From contig JAKBRL010000043.1 in NCBI GenBank assembly GCA_021845465.1, forward strand, positions 1-5,317: a DNA stretch of 5,317 nt, given 5' to 3'. Below are positions 1-5,316 of the stretch, one piece after another; position 1 is the stretch's first letter, and each line of letters starts with the position of its first letter. The DNA comes from Microcaldota archaeon (GTDB lineage: Archaea; Micrarchaeota; Micrarchaeia; Micrarchaeales; CABMGC01). A program made the position numbers and the translations under genes. The notes below the pieces were generated by a model. The model saw only the letters and a list, made by a program, of their open reading frames with translations, had not been told where the DNA came from and did no database searches.

Positions 1-156
1 GCTGTTGAAGCTCTTTTCCAGCTCCTTCACAGTGGCAATCCTGTATCCGTGAGGGATTGACATCCTGTTAACCATGGATAATGAGACATCCCTGAATGAG
101 AGATGCGGCTCTTCGCAAGCCTCTCTGTGATTGTTTGCATTTTTTACAGCTTCCAT
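1..156 (-). CDS. Unrecognised partial reading frame running off the left edge
   Basis: An ATG at 154-156 on the minus strand opens 52 uninterrupted codons to the window edge, so the C-terminus is missing. The product begins MEAVKNANNHREACEE and later contains SIPHGYRIATVKELEK. I do not recognise the family. Its first ~20 codons match the start of a broken frame at the right end of the window (MEAVKKTNDGREVCKE), so the two are related. The frame can be extended upstream as EQNYCGIM to a TAG at 196-198, and the residues beyond that stop also resemble the right-hand copy. This ATG may therefore be an internal methionine of a decayed longer gene, possibly a transposase, rather than a true start. 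A weak TATA-like stretch (186-192) lies about 33 bases upstream. No convincing ribosome-binding site is visible. Confidence 0.35.
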   Translation of the reverse strand, partial: MEAVKNANNHREACEEPHLSFRDVSLSMVNRMSIPHGYRIATVKELEKSFNS

Positions 157-188
157 AATACCACAATAATTTTGTTCAGTATGGTATA
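115..188 (-). repeat. Left copy of a flanking direct repeat
   Basis: Bases 115-188 align without gaps to 5166-5239 at a constant offset of 5051. The inner 43 bases (140-182) are identical in both copies. Bases 115-139 differ at seven positions, and 183 is a single mismatch before the match ends at 188. The two copies have the same orientation and bracket all four intact genes. On the minus strand the repeat covers the codons around EQNYCGIMEAVK. Weaker similarity at the protein level continues to about 228. Confidence 0.85.
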
Positions 189-243
189 TAATATGCTATC
201 TCAGTAGTCTGTTCTTGAAGCTCTGTTCATCTAACTTGTCTAG
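157..243 (-). pseudogene. Degenerate 5' part of the left-edge reading frame
   Basis: Reading the minus strand upstream of the ATG at 154-156 in the same frame gives EQNYCGIM, then HIIYHT, a TAG stop at 196-198, then LDEQSFKNRLLR back to about 234 and a TAA at 244-246. The right-hand copy carries a comparable stretch, AEQMVSLKNALRREVHSIL. The shared pattern EQ..S(F/L)KN.L.R..H.I suggests that both descend from one coding sequence and that this copy has gained a stop. The helical, basic LKN.(L/I) pattern is loosely like the central part of IS110-type transposases, but this is too weak to name the family. The rest of the gap up to the glycosyltransferase stop (244-327) is AT-rich and shows no gene or clear terminator. 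Confidence 0.4.
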
Positions 244-327
244 TTAGCTTATAGTATTTCCAATTTCTTTATGTTATGCGTATATTACATTTATCAATAA
301 ACTAGGATTAATGTACAAATCAACGAT

Positions 328-1029
328 TCATTCATCAGCATTGAAAAGCTTTGTAAGATTGGTTGGCTTTTTAGTCGTCTTTTTCCTGTAAAAGATTAAA
401 TAGAAATATCTTATGAATCCGCATATTTCTCCTAATAACATAAGTAGGAAATCAATAAGGGCAAATACTCTAGATAACGCGATCCTTTTGAAATTCATAT
501 TCGCATTTTTGTACCTCAGTGCGGTTTTGGAGTAAGATACCCCTATCCAGAATTTCCATTTTATATATTTTTTGGGAGTCCATTTCCTGAAATGCCACAC
601 TGTGGGTTCCCTGAGTCTTTTGAATTCATAACCATCTTGCCTGATCTTTTCATACCAATCGTTATCCTCTCCTACAATTATGGATTCATCAAATAGGTGT
701 GTTTTAGCTATGCGCGTATCAATCCCTACATTGTTTGGCGTATCTACAAAATCATTAGCTTCTACTTGGTCTCCTTTCACCACCTTATATTTATCAATGC
801 CCTTTACCATCTTCGCAAGCCAGTGCTTATCATAAATTCTAACATCAGATTCAACAATAACAATTTTTCGTCCTTTTGCCCTTCTGAAACCGATGTTATA
901 TGCTCTAGGGATGGGCATTTTGCCTGTTACGAGAACTATTTCATAATCTTTGAAAGTCTGCTTCTTTATATCCGCAAACAACTTTTCCGGCTTTTCCAGA
1001 GAAGCTATGACTATACTTACCTCAACCAT
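328..1029 (-). CDS. Family 2 glycosyltransferase with C-terminal membrane segment
   Basis: This 233-residue protein has the GT-A fold pattern of family 2 glycosyltransferases, which transfer a sugar from a nucleotide-sugar donor. It opens with the nucleotide-binding strand VSIVIAS (4-10) and KKQTFKDYEIVLV (22-34). IPRAYNIGFRRAKG (40-53) precedes the DxD-like ESD (60-62). VGEDNDW (119-125) holds the acidic ED that usually supplies the catalytic base, and EPTVWHF (141-147) closes the core. A hydrophobic stretch at about 188-214 followed by RKKTTKK predicts a single C-terminal membrane anchor with the catalytic domain in the cytoplasm. The protein is at the short end for the family, and donor and acceptor are unknown. 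The ATG at 1029 is supported by a TATA-like box 26 bases upstream, which implies a leaderless transcript. The preceding radical SAM gene ends 84 bases upstream on the same strand, so cotranscription is possible but this gene has its own promoter candidate. Confidence 0.9.
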   Translation of the reverse strand: MVEVSIVIASLEKPEKLFADIKKQTFKDYEIVLVTGKMPIPRAYNIGFRRAKGRKIVIVESDVRIYDKHWLAKMVKGIDKYKVVKGDQVEANDFVDTPNNVGIDTRIAKTHLFDESIIVGEDNDWYEKIRQDGYEFKRLREPTVWHFRKWTPKKYIKWKFWIGVSYSKTALRYKNANMNFKRIALSRVFALIDFLLMLLGEICGFIRYFYLIFYRKKTTKKPTNLTKLFNADE

Positions 1030-1050
1030 AAGTTTAGTTTGAACTTATCA

Positions 1051-1059
1051 ATTTATAAT
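1051..1059 (-). promoter_or_regulatory. TATA-like box for the glycosyltransferase gene
   Basis: The minus strand reads ATTATAAAT here, centred about 26 bases before the ATG at 1029. This is the normal distance between an archaeal TATA box and the transcription start, so transcription would begin at or next to the start codon. No Shine-Dalgarno-like sequence precedes the ATG, which fits leaderless translation. Confidence 0.6.
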
Positions 1060-1078
1060 CATGATGCGCTGTCTTGTC

Positions 1079-1083
1079 AAAAA
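1079..1083 (-). terminator. Weak oligo-T candidate after the radical SAM gene
   Basis: A run of five T on the minus strand lies about 30 bases past the radical SAM stop codon, before the glycosyltransferase promoter. Archaeal terminators are often plain T runs, but five is short and no hairpin is evident, so read-through into the glycosyltransferase gene is plausible. Confidence 0.25.
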
Positions 1084-1113
1084 CAGGCTGGAAGGTAGAA
1101 TTAGGCAATCTGT

Positions 1114-2613
1114 TTAACTAACTACACTCTTTAGTGTTGGCAGCATCTTCATTGCAAGCTTAGCTGTTCCATTTACTCCCCTGGATCTTACACAGAGCGG
1201 AACGAACGTTGCCAAGTGGGATGGTGACCATATGTGTTTTGTCCAAGTGTTGCATGCGTACTTAAATAGAGACTCAACATCCGCATTGCTCATCTGTTCC
1301 AGCTTCAATACACTGTAGTTGTTTCCATCATATTTGCTGAAATCATCTGTGAGTAGCTGCCCACTTTCCTTGAGCTCCCTGTAGTACGGCGTTCCTGGAA
1401 GCGGAGTTACTATAGAAAACTGCAAGCTATCCGGATCAAGATTCATGGCAAACTTCACAGTCGCTTTTATGGATTCTGGAGTATCTTTAGGGTGACCCAG
1501 TGCAAAAGTGGCATGTGCCCATATGCCTTCCTTTCGCAGAAGCTTCCTATATGCAAACGTCTTCTCCGCAGACACTGTACCCTTGTGCATGTCCTTTAAT
1601 ACTGCAGGGTTAGATGACTCAACTCCAAATTTGAGACCTATGCAACCTGCTCTTTTCATCAAACGTACGTTGTCAGGAGATATGGTTATGTCCGCCATAG
1701 CTGTCCAAGGCATATCGATTCCTTCCTTTATCAGGTAATTGCAAAAATCTTGTAAATGCTTTGGATTTATAGAAAATGTGTCATCATCAAAGTATATCTG
1801 CTTGGCTCCGAATTCCTTCTTGACATACATCATTTCTTCGGCTATGTTCTCTGGAGCCCTAGCACGGTGTTTTGCAGTGTTCCTGAAGAATACTGTGGTA
1901 TAGCAGAATTTGCATCCGACAGGGCATGCTCTGGAGGTCATCATCTGAACTGTAGGGCTGCCTCTCAGTGCAAAGTCGTTGTATGCATTTATAGTGTGTT
2001 TATGTCTTTCAGGGAAAGGATAATCGGATATGTTGTTGTCTACAGGCCTTATGCCGTTAAATACCACTTTTCCGCCTTTTCTCCAGATAAGCCCTGAAAT
2101 GTTTGCCGGATTAAGATCCCTGTTAACAAGTTCTGTAAGAGTAAGTTCCATCTCTCCAGATATGGCAAAATCTATGACTTTTTCTTTCTCCATGCCTTCT
2201 GCTCCAAGCCCAGATATATGATATCCTGACACCACTACCTTAAGGTCCGGGAGATCCTGCTTTATCCATTGCAACATCTTCATGATAAGATTCCAACTGA
2301 CTGTTGGTACTTCCAGAAGTACAAGATCTGGATTATTCCTAACTACATAATCGTGAAATTCAGTTTCGTTCATCAGTTCTGCACATGCATCCACGAACGT
2401 TATATCTGCATTAGAATGTGCCCTTAAGTAACTTGCAGTATAGCCGAGGAAGAATGGATAGGGCAGATACCATCTTTTCTTTTTTGCTACTGAACGCTGC
2501 ATATAATAACTATGGCTCCATCTGCTGCCCCCCTGTACATAACACCTTCCCTCATCATACAGATATGCTGGAGGATTTGCTACAAGGATCTTCATATCAT
2601 GAATTATTTTCAT
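1114..2613 (-). CDS. B12-binding-type radical SAM protein, HpnJ/calditol synthase-like
   Basis: This 499-residue protein is a probable radical S-adenosylmethionine enzyme. An N-terminal cobalamin-binding-type region (about 8-165) starts with MKILVANPP and includes ITFVDACAEL (71-80), LVLLEVPT (97-104) and VVVSGYH (126-132). The radical SAM core follows. SRACPVGCKFCY holds the 4Fe-4S cysteines C230, C234 and C237 in CxxxCxxC spacing. FDDDTF (275-280), FGVESS (329-334) and VTPLPGTPYY (402-411) are further core landmarks. The run KHRARAPENIAEEM (249-262) followed by FDDDTF is, from memory, typical of the branch with HpnJ and archaeal calditol synthase, enzymes implicated in remodelling lipid-linked sugars to carbocycles. 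Methyltransferase or other chemistry is equally possible. No canonical DxHxxG cobalamin-ligand motif is apparent, so B12 use is uncertain. The start may be M1 (2613) or M7 (2595), and neither has a good ribosome-binding site. The gene is richer in G+C than its neighbours. Confidence 0.9.
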   Translation of the reverse strand: MKIIHDMKILVANPPAYLYDEGRCYVQGGSRWSHSYYMQRSVAKKKRWYLPYPFFLGYTASYLRAHSNADITFVDACAELMNETEFHDYVVRNNPDLVLLEVPTVSWNLIMKMLQWIKQDLPDLKVVVSGYHISGLGAEGMEKEKVIDFAISGEMELTLTELVNRDLNPANISGLIWRKGGKVVFNGIRPVDNNISDYPFPERHKHTINAYNDFALRGSPTVQMMTSRACPVGCKFCYTTVFFRNTAKHRARAPENIAEEMMYVKKEFGAKQIYFDDDTFSINPKHLQDFCNYLIKEGIDMPWTAMADITISPDNVRLMKRAGCIGLKFGVESSNPAVLKDMHKGTVSAEKTFAYRKLLRKEGIWAHATFALGHPKDTPESIKATVKFAMNLDPDSLQFSIVTPLPGTPYYRELKESGQLLTDDFSKYDGNNYSVLKLEQMSNADVESLFKYACNTWTKHIWSPSHLATFVPLCVRSRGVNGTAKLAMKMLPTLKSVVS

Positions 2614-2670
2614 GCTGGTATTTGAACCTTTCGGTTTCAGAATCGAAGTGTCAGAATTGAAAACCCACAG

Positions 2671-2678
2671 ATTATATG
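2671..2678 (-). promoter_or_regulatory. Possible TATA box for the radical SAM gene
   Basis: The minus strand reads CATATAAT. Transcription would start near 2648 and leave a leader of about 35 bases before the ATG at 2613. No TATA-like sequence sits at leaderless distance from either candidate start. The only ribosome-binding-like sequence is AAGG about 13 bases before the ATG, which is weak. The assignment rests on position and composition alone. Confidence 0.35.
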
Positions 2679-2720
2679 GAAAAGTGTTTTAATCTTAAGT
2701 TGTTTTAAACAGAGATTGGG

Positions 2721-2729
2721 TTTTATAAA
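2721..2729 (+). promoter_or_regulatory. TATA box for the nucleotide-sugar dehydrogenase gene
   Basis: TTTTATAAA follows a purine-rich stretch (AGAGATTGGG) that could act as a BRE. A start about 26 bases downstream (near 2751) would give a leader of about 37 bases containing the AGGTG ribosome-binding site. The box reads almost the same on the minus strand, so it could also serve the divergent radical SAM gene with a leader of about 85 bases. Confidence 0.55.
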
Positions 2730-2776
2730 GCAGGAATTCCAATATCTAAGTTAACAGTTTATTCTAAAATCCCCAC

Positions 2777-2781
2777 AGGTG
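2777..2781 (+). promoter_or_regulatory. Shine-Dalgarno site setting the dehydrogenase start
   Basis: AGGTG matches the archaeal 16S anti-Shine-Dalgarno and is followed by 6 bases (TTGATA) and then ATG at 2788. Its last three bases are the GTG at 2779 that would be the longest in-frame start. Because that GTG is part of the ribosome-binding site, ATG 2788 is the better start. The epimerase gene has the same element with the same spacing. Confidence 0.65.
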
Positions 2782-2787
2782 TTGATA

Positions 2788-3972
2788 ATGGAATACAAAT
2801 ACGATTTATGCATTGTTGGAGGGTTAGGCCATGTAGGCCTACCTCTTTCAATTACATTTGCAGATAAGGGGCTCAAGGTATGTGCTTACGATACATCCAA
2901 AGAAACTTATGATATTGTGTCTTCTGGAAAAATGCCTTTTATTGAGTATGGTGCAGAAGAAGTGCTTGGTCGCGTCCTTAGGGATGGTTCCCTTACGGTT
3001 TCTATGTCTCCAGAAACACTATCTGAAAGTAAAAATATAATAATAACGATAGGCACTCCGACAGACATTCATCTAAGTCCGGAACCAGCAGTAGAGCATA
3101 TGATAGAAGAATATTCAAAATATTTTGTAGATGACCAGTTAATAATACTGAGGAGTACAGTCCATCCCGGCACAACTGAAAGGGTGGATAGGATATTAAA
3201 GTCCAAAGGCAGAAAATTGCATGTTGCCTTCTGTCCTGAGAGGATAGCGCAAGGATATGCTATGACTGAATTACTAGAGATGCCGCATATTGTATCTTCT
3301 ACTTCTCAAGAAGGTGAAGAACGCGCTTCAGAGCTTTTCAGAAAGCTCAATAAAGAGATACTAGTCATGAAACCAACAGAAGCCGAATTGGTAAAATTGT
3401 TTACAAACGCATATCGCTACATAAATTTCGGAATAGCGAATCAGTTTTATATGATTGCAACTGATGCCGGATGTGAGTTCCAGCGAATATATGACGTAAT
3501 GACATATAATTATCCCAGAATGAAGAATCTTGCTAAACCTGGATTTGCTTCAGGACCGTGCTTGCTGAAAGACACTGTGCATCTGAGTGCGTATTCTAGC
3601 CATAATTTCCAATTAGGTAATTCTGCGATAATGGTAAATGAAGGTATGCCTTCGTATATAGTTTCAAAGCTGAAGCAAAAATATGATATCAAAGAGAAGA
3701 AGATAGCAATACTGGGCATGGCATTTAAAGCTAACATAGACGATAAACGTGATTCCCTTTCGTATAAATTGCTAAAACTTCTAAAGTACGATGCAAAAGA
3801 GGTCTTATGTACGGATCCGTATATAAATGATAAGACCTTCGTACCGCTGGAAAAAGCAGTAAATGAAGCTGACATAATAATTCTAGGAGTTCCTCATAAA
3901 GAATACAAAGATCTGAAATTAGGTAAAAGCAAGATAATTATAGATATCTGGAATTTCCTCAGCAAAGCTTAG
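2788..3972 (+). CDS. UDP-glucose/UDP-HexNAc 6-dehydrogenase family protein
   Basis: From ATG 2788 the product has 394 residues and belongs to the nucleotide-sugar dehydrogenases, which oxidise C6 of a UDP-hexose to a uronic acid using two NAD+. The N-terminal Rossmann domain has LCIVGGLGHVG (7-17), GTPT (89-92), STVHPGTT (123-130) and CPER (149-152). The central domain has ELVKLFTNAYR with K203 and N207. GFASGPCLLKDT (253-263) holds catalytic C258 and D262, matching the lysine, asparagine, cysteine and aspartate of characterised UDP-glucose dehydrogenases. The C-terminal nucleotide-binding domain has GMAFKANIDDKRDS (310-323) and TDPY (342-345). The length is normal for the UDP-HexNAc branch and all catalytic residues are present. 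NYPRM (241-245) and ASGPCL recall UDP-GlcNAc or UDP-ManNAc dehydrogenases, but the substrate cannot be fixed. The product would feed glycan assembly with the neighbouring glycosyltransferase. GTG 2779 is a less likely start giving 397 residues. Confidence 0.93.
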   Translation: MEYKYDLCIVGGLGHVGLPLSITFADKGLKVCAYDTSKETYDIVSSGKMPFIEYGAEEVLGRVLRDGSLTVSMSPETLSESKNIIITIGTPTDIHLSPEPAVEHMIEEYSKYFVDDQLIILRSTVHPGTTERVDRILKSKGRKLHVAFCPERIAQGYAMTELLEMPHIVSSTSQEGEERASELFRKLNKEILVMKPTEAELVKLFTNAYRYINFGIANQFYMIATDAGCEFQRIYDVMTYNYPRMKNLAKPGFASGPCLLKDTVHLSAYSSHNFQLGNSAIMVNEGMPSYIVSKLKQKYDIKEKKIAILGMAFKANIDDKRDSLSYKLLKLLKYDAKEVLCTDPYINDKTFVPLEKAVNEADIIILGVPHKEYKDLKLGKSKIIIDIWNFLSKA

Positions 3973-3986
3973 GGCCCAACCATCTC

Positions 3987-4985
3987 CTATCTTTTTTTAT
4001 TCAGAGAGCCTAGGTTTTGTTTTATGAATCCATAGGTGTCCTTTATTATGTATTCCAAGTTGTGTTTAGGCTCCCATCCAAGGATCTTCTTAGCCTTATC
4101 CGAAACCCCTACCCTAAATCTAACGTCATCTGTTGGAGCTGGAATATTCTTAATCTTTGGAAACTGCTCATCTTCATTCACCACTTTCCATACTGCCAGT
4201 GCAAGCTCCTCCATTGATAAAGTTGAATTACCGCACAGGTTGAAATCATCATTTTTTACATTATTGCTTAATATCAATGAGAATGCGTCAGCAATGTCTT
4301 TCGCATGTGTGAAGGTCCTGACCTGTTTTCCATCTCCCATCATTTCGAAAGGCGTTTGCTTTACTATTGATTTATATATAAAATCAGGTATCACGTGCGC
4401 CATGCCAAAGTCTATCTCACCATTAGATTTGGCTGTCGGAAGTTCCCCGCTGCCTACAGCATTAAATGGTCTTTCAATTACGTAATTAAGGCCGTATTCT
4501 TTGTTTGCTCCGTGCACAAGAAATTCTCCAAAAAGCTTCTGCATACCATAATTTGTCATAGGGATTGGTTGGTTGAGAGCATCCTCTTCTGTTACCGGTC
4601 TTTGCACTCTTTCATATACCATAGATGAGGATATATAATGGAATGTTGCATCTGGAGACGAAGCTAAGGTACAATCTATTGCATGTGAGATTATCTCTGT
4701 ATTATCGCGTGCTATCTGGTATGGTATCCTATGGAAATAACCTATTCCTCCGATAAGCGCTGCAAGACACACTATATGGTCGTATCCTCTAAACTCGCTT
4801 GGATACATGTTGCGCACATCTCTAGTTACGAGCCTGAAATTTTTATGGCCATAAAAATCATGTTTTACCATACCATATTTTGAGAAATTGTCAACGGTAG
4901 TGACCTCATGCCCATCCTCAAGGAATTTTCTTACAAGATACGAACCTATAAAACCTGATCCTCCCAATGCCAGTATTCTTGCCAA
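3987..4985 (-). CDS. NAD-dependent sugar epimerase/dehydratase (extended SDR)
   Basis: Read from TTG 4985 the product has 332 residues and is an extended short-chain dehydrogenase of the nucleotide-sugar epimerase/dehydratase type. It begins MARILALGGSGFIG with the glycine-rich NAD loop GGSGFIG (8-14). D32 in VDNFS would bind the adenosine ribose. LAALIGGIGYFH (74-85) follows, then the catalytic SSS (119-121) and YxxxK (Y146, K150), the substrate-side ERPFNAVG (171-178) and RTFTHAKDIADA (223-234). GGIGYFH after LAA recalls GDP-fucose synthase and GDP-mannose 3,5-epimerase relatives, so simple UDP-glucose 4-epimerase is only one option. TTG 4985 is preferred because GGTGAT ends just before it with the same 6-base spacing from GGTG as in the dehydrogenase gene, and it gives the usual short N-terminus. 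TTG 4997 would add four residues and lies on the ribosome-binding site. The gene is convergent with the dehydrogenase, 14 bases between stops. Confidence 0.92.
   Translation of the reverse strand: MARILALGGSGFIGSYLVRKFLEDGHEVTTVDNFSKYGMVKHDFYGHKNFRLVTRDVRNMYPSEFRGYDHIVCLAALIGGIGYFHRIPYQIARDNTEIISHAIDCTLASSPDATFHYISSSMVYERVQRPVTEEDALNQPIPMTNYGMQKLFGEFLVHGANKEYGLNYVIERPFNAVGSGELPTAKSNGEIDFGMAHVIPDFIYKSIVKQTPFEMMGDGKQVRTFTHAKDIADAFSLILSNNVKNDDFNLCGNSTLSMEELALAVWKVVNEDEQFPKIKNIPAPTDDVRFRVGVSDKAKKILGWEPKHNLEYIIKDTYGFIKQNLGSLNKKR
3992..3998 (+). terminator. Oligo-T terminator after the dehydrogenase
   Basis: Seven consecutive T begin 20 bases past the dehydrogenase stop codon, preceded by a GGGCCC palindrome and a C/T-rich stretch. 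This fits a simple archaeal U-run terminator. It lies inside the last codons of the convergent epimerase gene, so plus transcripts end antisense to that gene's 3' end. No matching T run is seen on the minus strand just past the epimerase stop. Confidence 0.5.
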
Positions 4986-4989
4986 ATTT

Positions 4990-4995
4990 ATCACC
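4990..4995 (-). promoter_or_regulatory. Shine-Dalgarno site setting the epimerase start
   Basis: The minus strand reads GGTGAT, a strong match to the archaeal anti-Shine-Dalgarno. GGTG is separated from TTG 4985 by 6 bases. The upstream in-frame TTG (4997) and GTG (4994) overlap this element, so they are unlikely to be the start. Confidence 0.6.
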
Positions 4996-5023
4996 AATAT
5001 TTACCTACAATACTAACACAAAC

Positions 5024-5032
5024 TATTATATG
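5024..5032 (-). promoter_or_regulatory. TATA-like box for the epimerase gene
   Basis: CATATAATA on the minus strand is centred near 5028. A transcription start 26 bases on (about 5002) gives a leader of about 17 bases that would just include the GGTGAT ribosome-binding site. The rest of 5033-5108 shows no gene. Confidence 0.5.
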
Positions 5033-5108
5033 ATAGTATCTCAAAAGGGCACCGATACACCTGTATAAGAGTGACTTTCGCAGTAGATAACATATATGAC
5101 AGAATAAT

Positions 5109-5316
5109 CTAGTTTGTGGCATTATTATGAGAAAACCAAGTACATGAAAGGCTTAGTTGCTCCTTGCAGACCTCTCTGCCATCGTTTGTCTTTTTTACAG
5201 CTTCCATAATACCACAATAATTTTGTTCAGTATAGTATAGAGTGCACCTCTCTCCTTAGTGCATTCTTGAGTGAGACCATCTGCTCTGCCTGCCTGCTTA
5301 TGCTGATCCTTTCATC
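5109..5316 (-). pseudogene. Broken copy of the left-edge coding sequence, transposase-like remnant
   Basis: A minus-strand frame enters from the right edge (5316) and reads DERISISRQAEQMVSLKNAL then RREVHSILY before a TGA at 5227-5229. In another frame the sequence continues as TEQNYCGIM and MEAVKKTNDGREVCKEQLSLS to a TAG at 5109-5111. Compared with the left copy, the break is explained by a one- or two-base indel near 5234-5240. Both halves have counterparts in the left copy, with the best match across EQNYCGIMEAVK. I infer an old duplicated coding sequence disrupted here. The basic, helical RQAEQMVSLKNALRREVHSIL segment loosely recalls the middle of IS110-family transposases, but no catalytic motif is visible and the family remains open. 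Confidence 0.45.
5166..5239 (-). repeat. Right copy of the flanking direct repeat
   Basis: Partner of 115-188 in the same orientation. Bases 5191-5233 are identical to 140-182 over 43 positions. The adjoining 25 bases carry seven differences, and the match ends at 5239. It overlaps the frameshifted region of the broken coding sequence here. Confidence 0.85.

Noticed and set aside
140..182. Attachment-site pair of an integrated virus or plasmid
   Set aside because: No integrase, tRNA gene or replication gene lies between the copies, and the similarity extends beyond the core as diverged coding sequence, which fits duplicated remnants better.
697..1098. Plus-strand frame of 133 codons opposite the glycosyltransferase
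   Set aside because: It lies almost entirely antisense to a gene with clear family motifs, is rich in Tyr, Phe, Ser and Cys as expected of a shadow, and has no plausible promoter or ribosome-binding site.
1508..2660. Several plus-strand frames opposite the radical SAM gene (1508-1738, 1756-2097, 2030-2221, 2418-2660)
   Set aside because: All are antisense to a well-supported enzyme gene and show no domain-like composition. They are shadows.
2779..2781. GTG as the dehydrogenase start
   Set aside because: It is part of the AGGTG ribosome-binding site, and ATG 2788 lies 6 bases beyond with a better N-terminus.
3510..3875. Minus-strand 121-codon frame inside the dehydrogenase
   Set aside because: Antisense to the catalytic-cysteine region of a convincing dehydrogenase; Ser/Phe-rich shadow composition.
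4017..4628. Plus-strand frames opposite the epimerase
   Set aside because: Three overlapping frames in different phases all lie antisense to the epimerase, and none has a recognisable motif.
4995..4997. TTG as the epimerase start
   Set aside because: It overlaps the GGTGAT element. TTG 4985 has proper spacing and gives the usual short N-terminus before the glycine loop.
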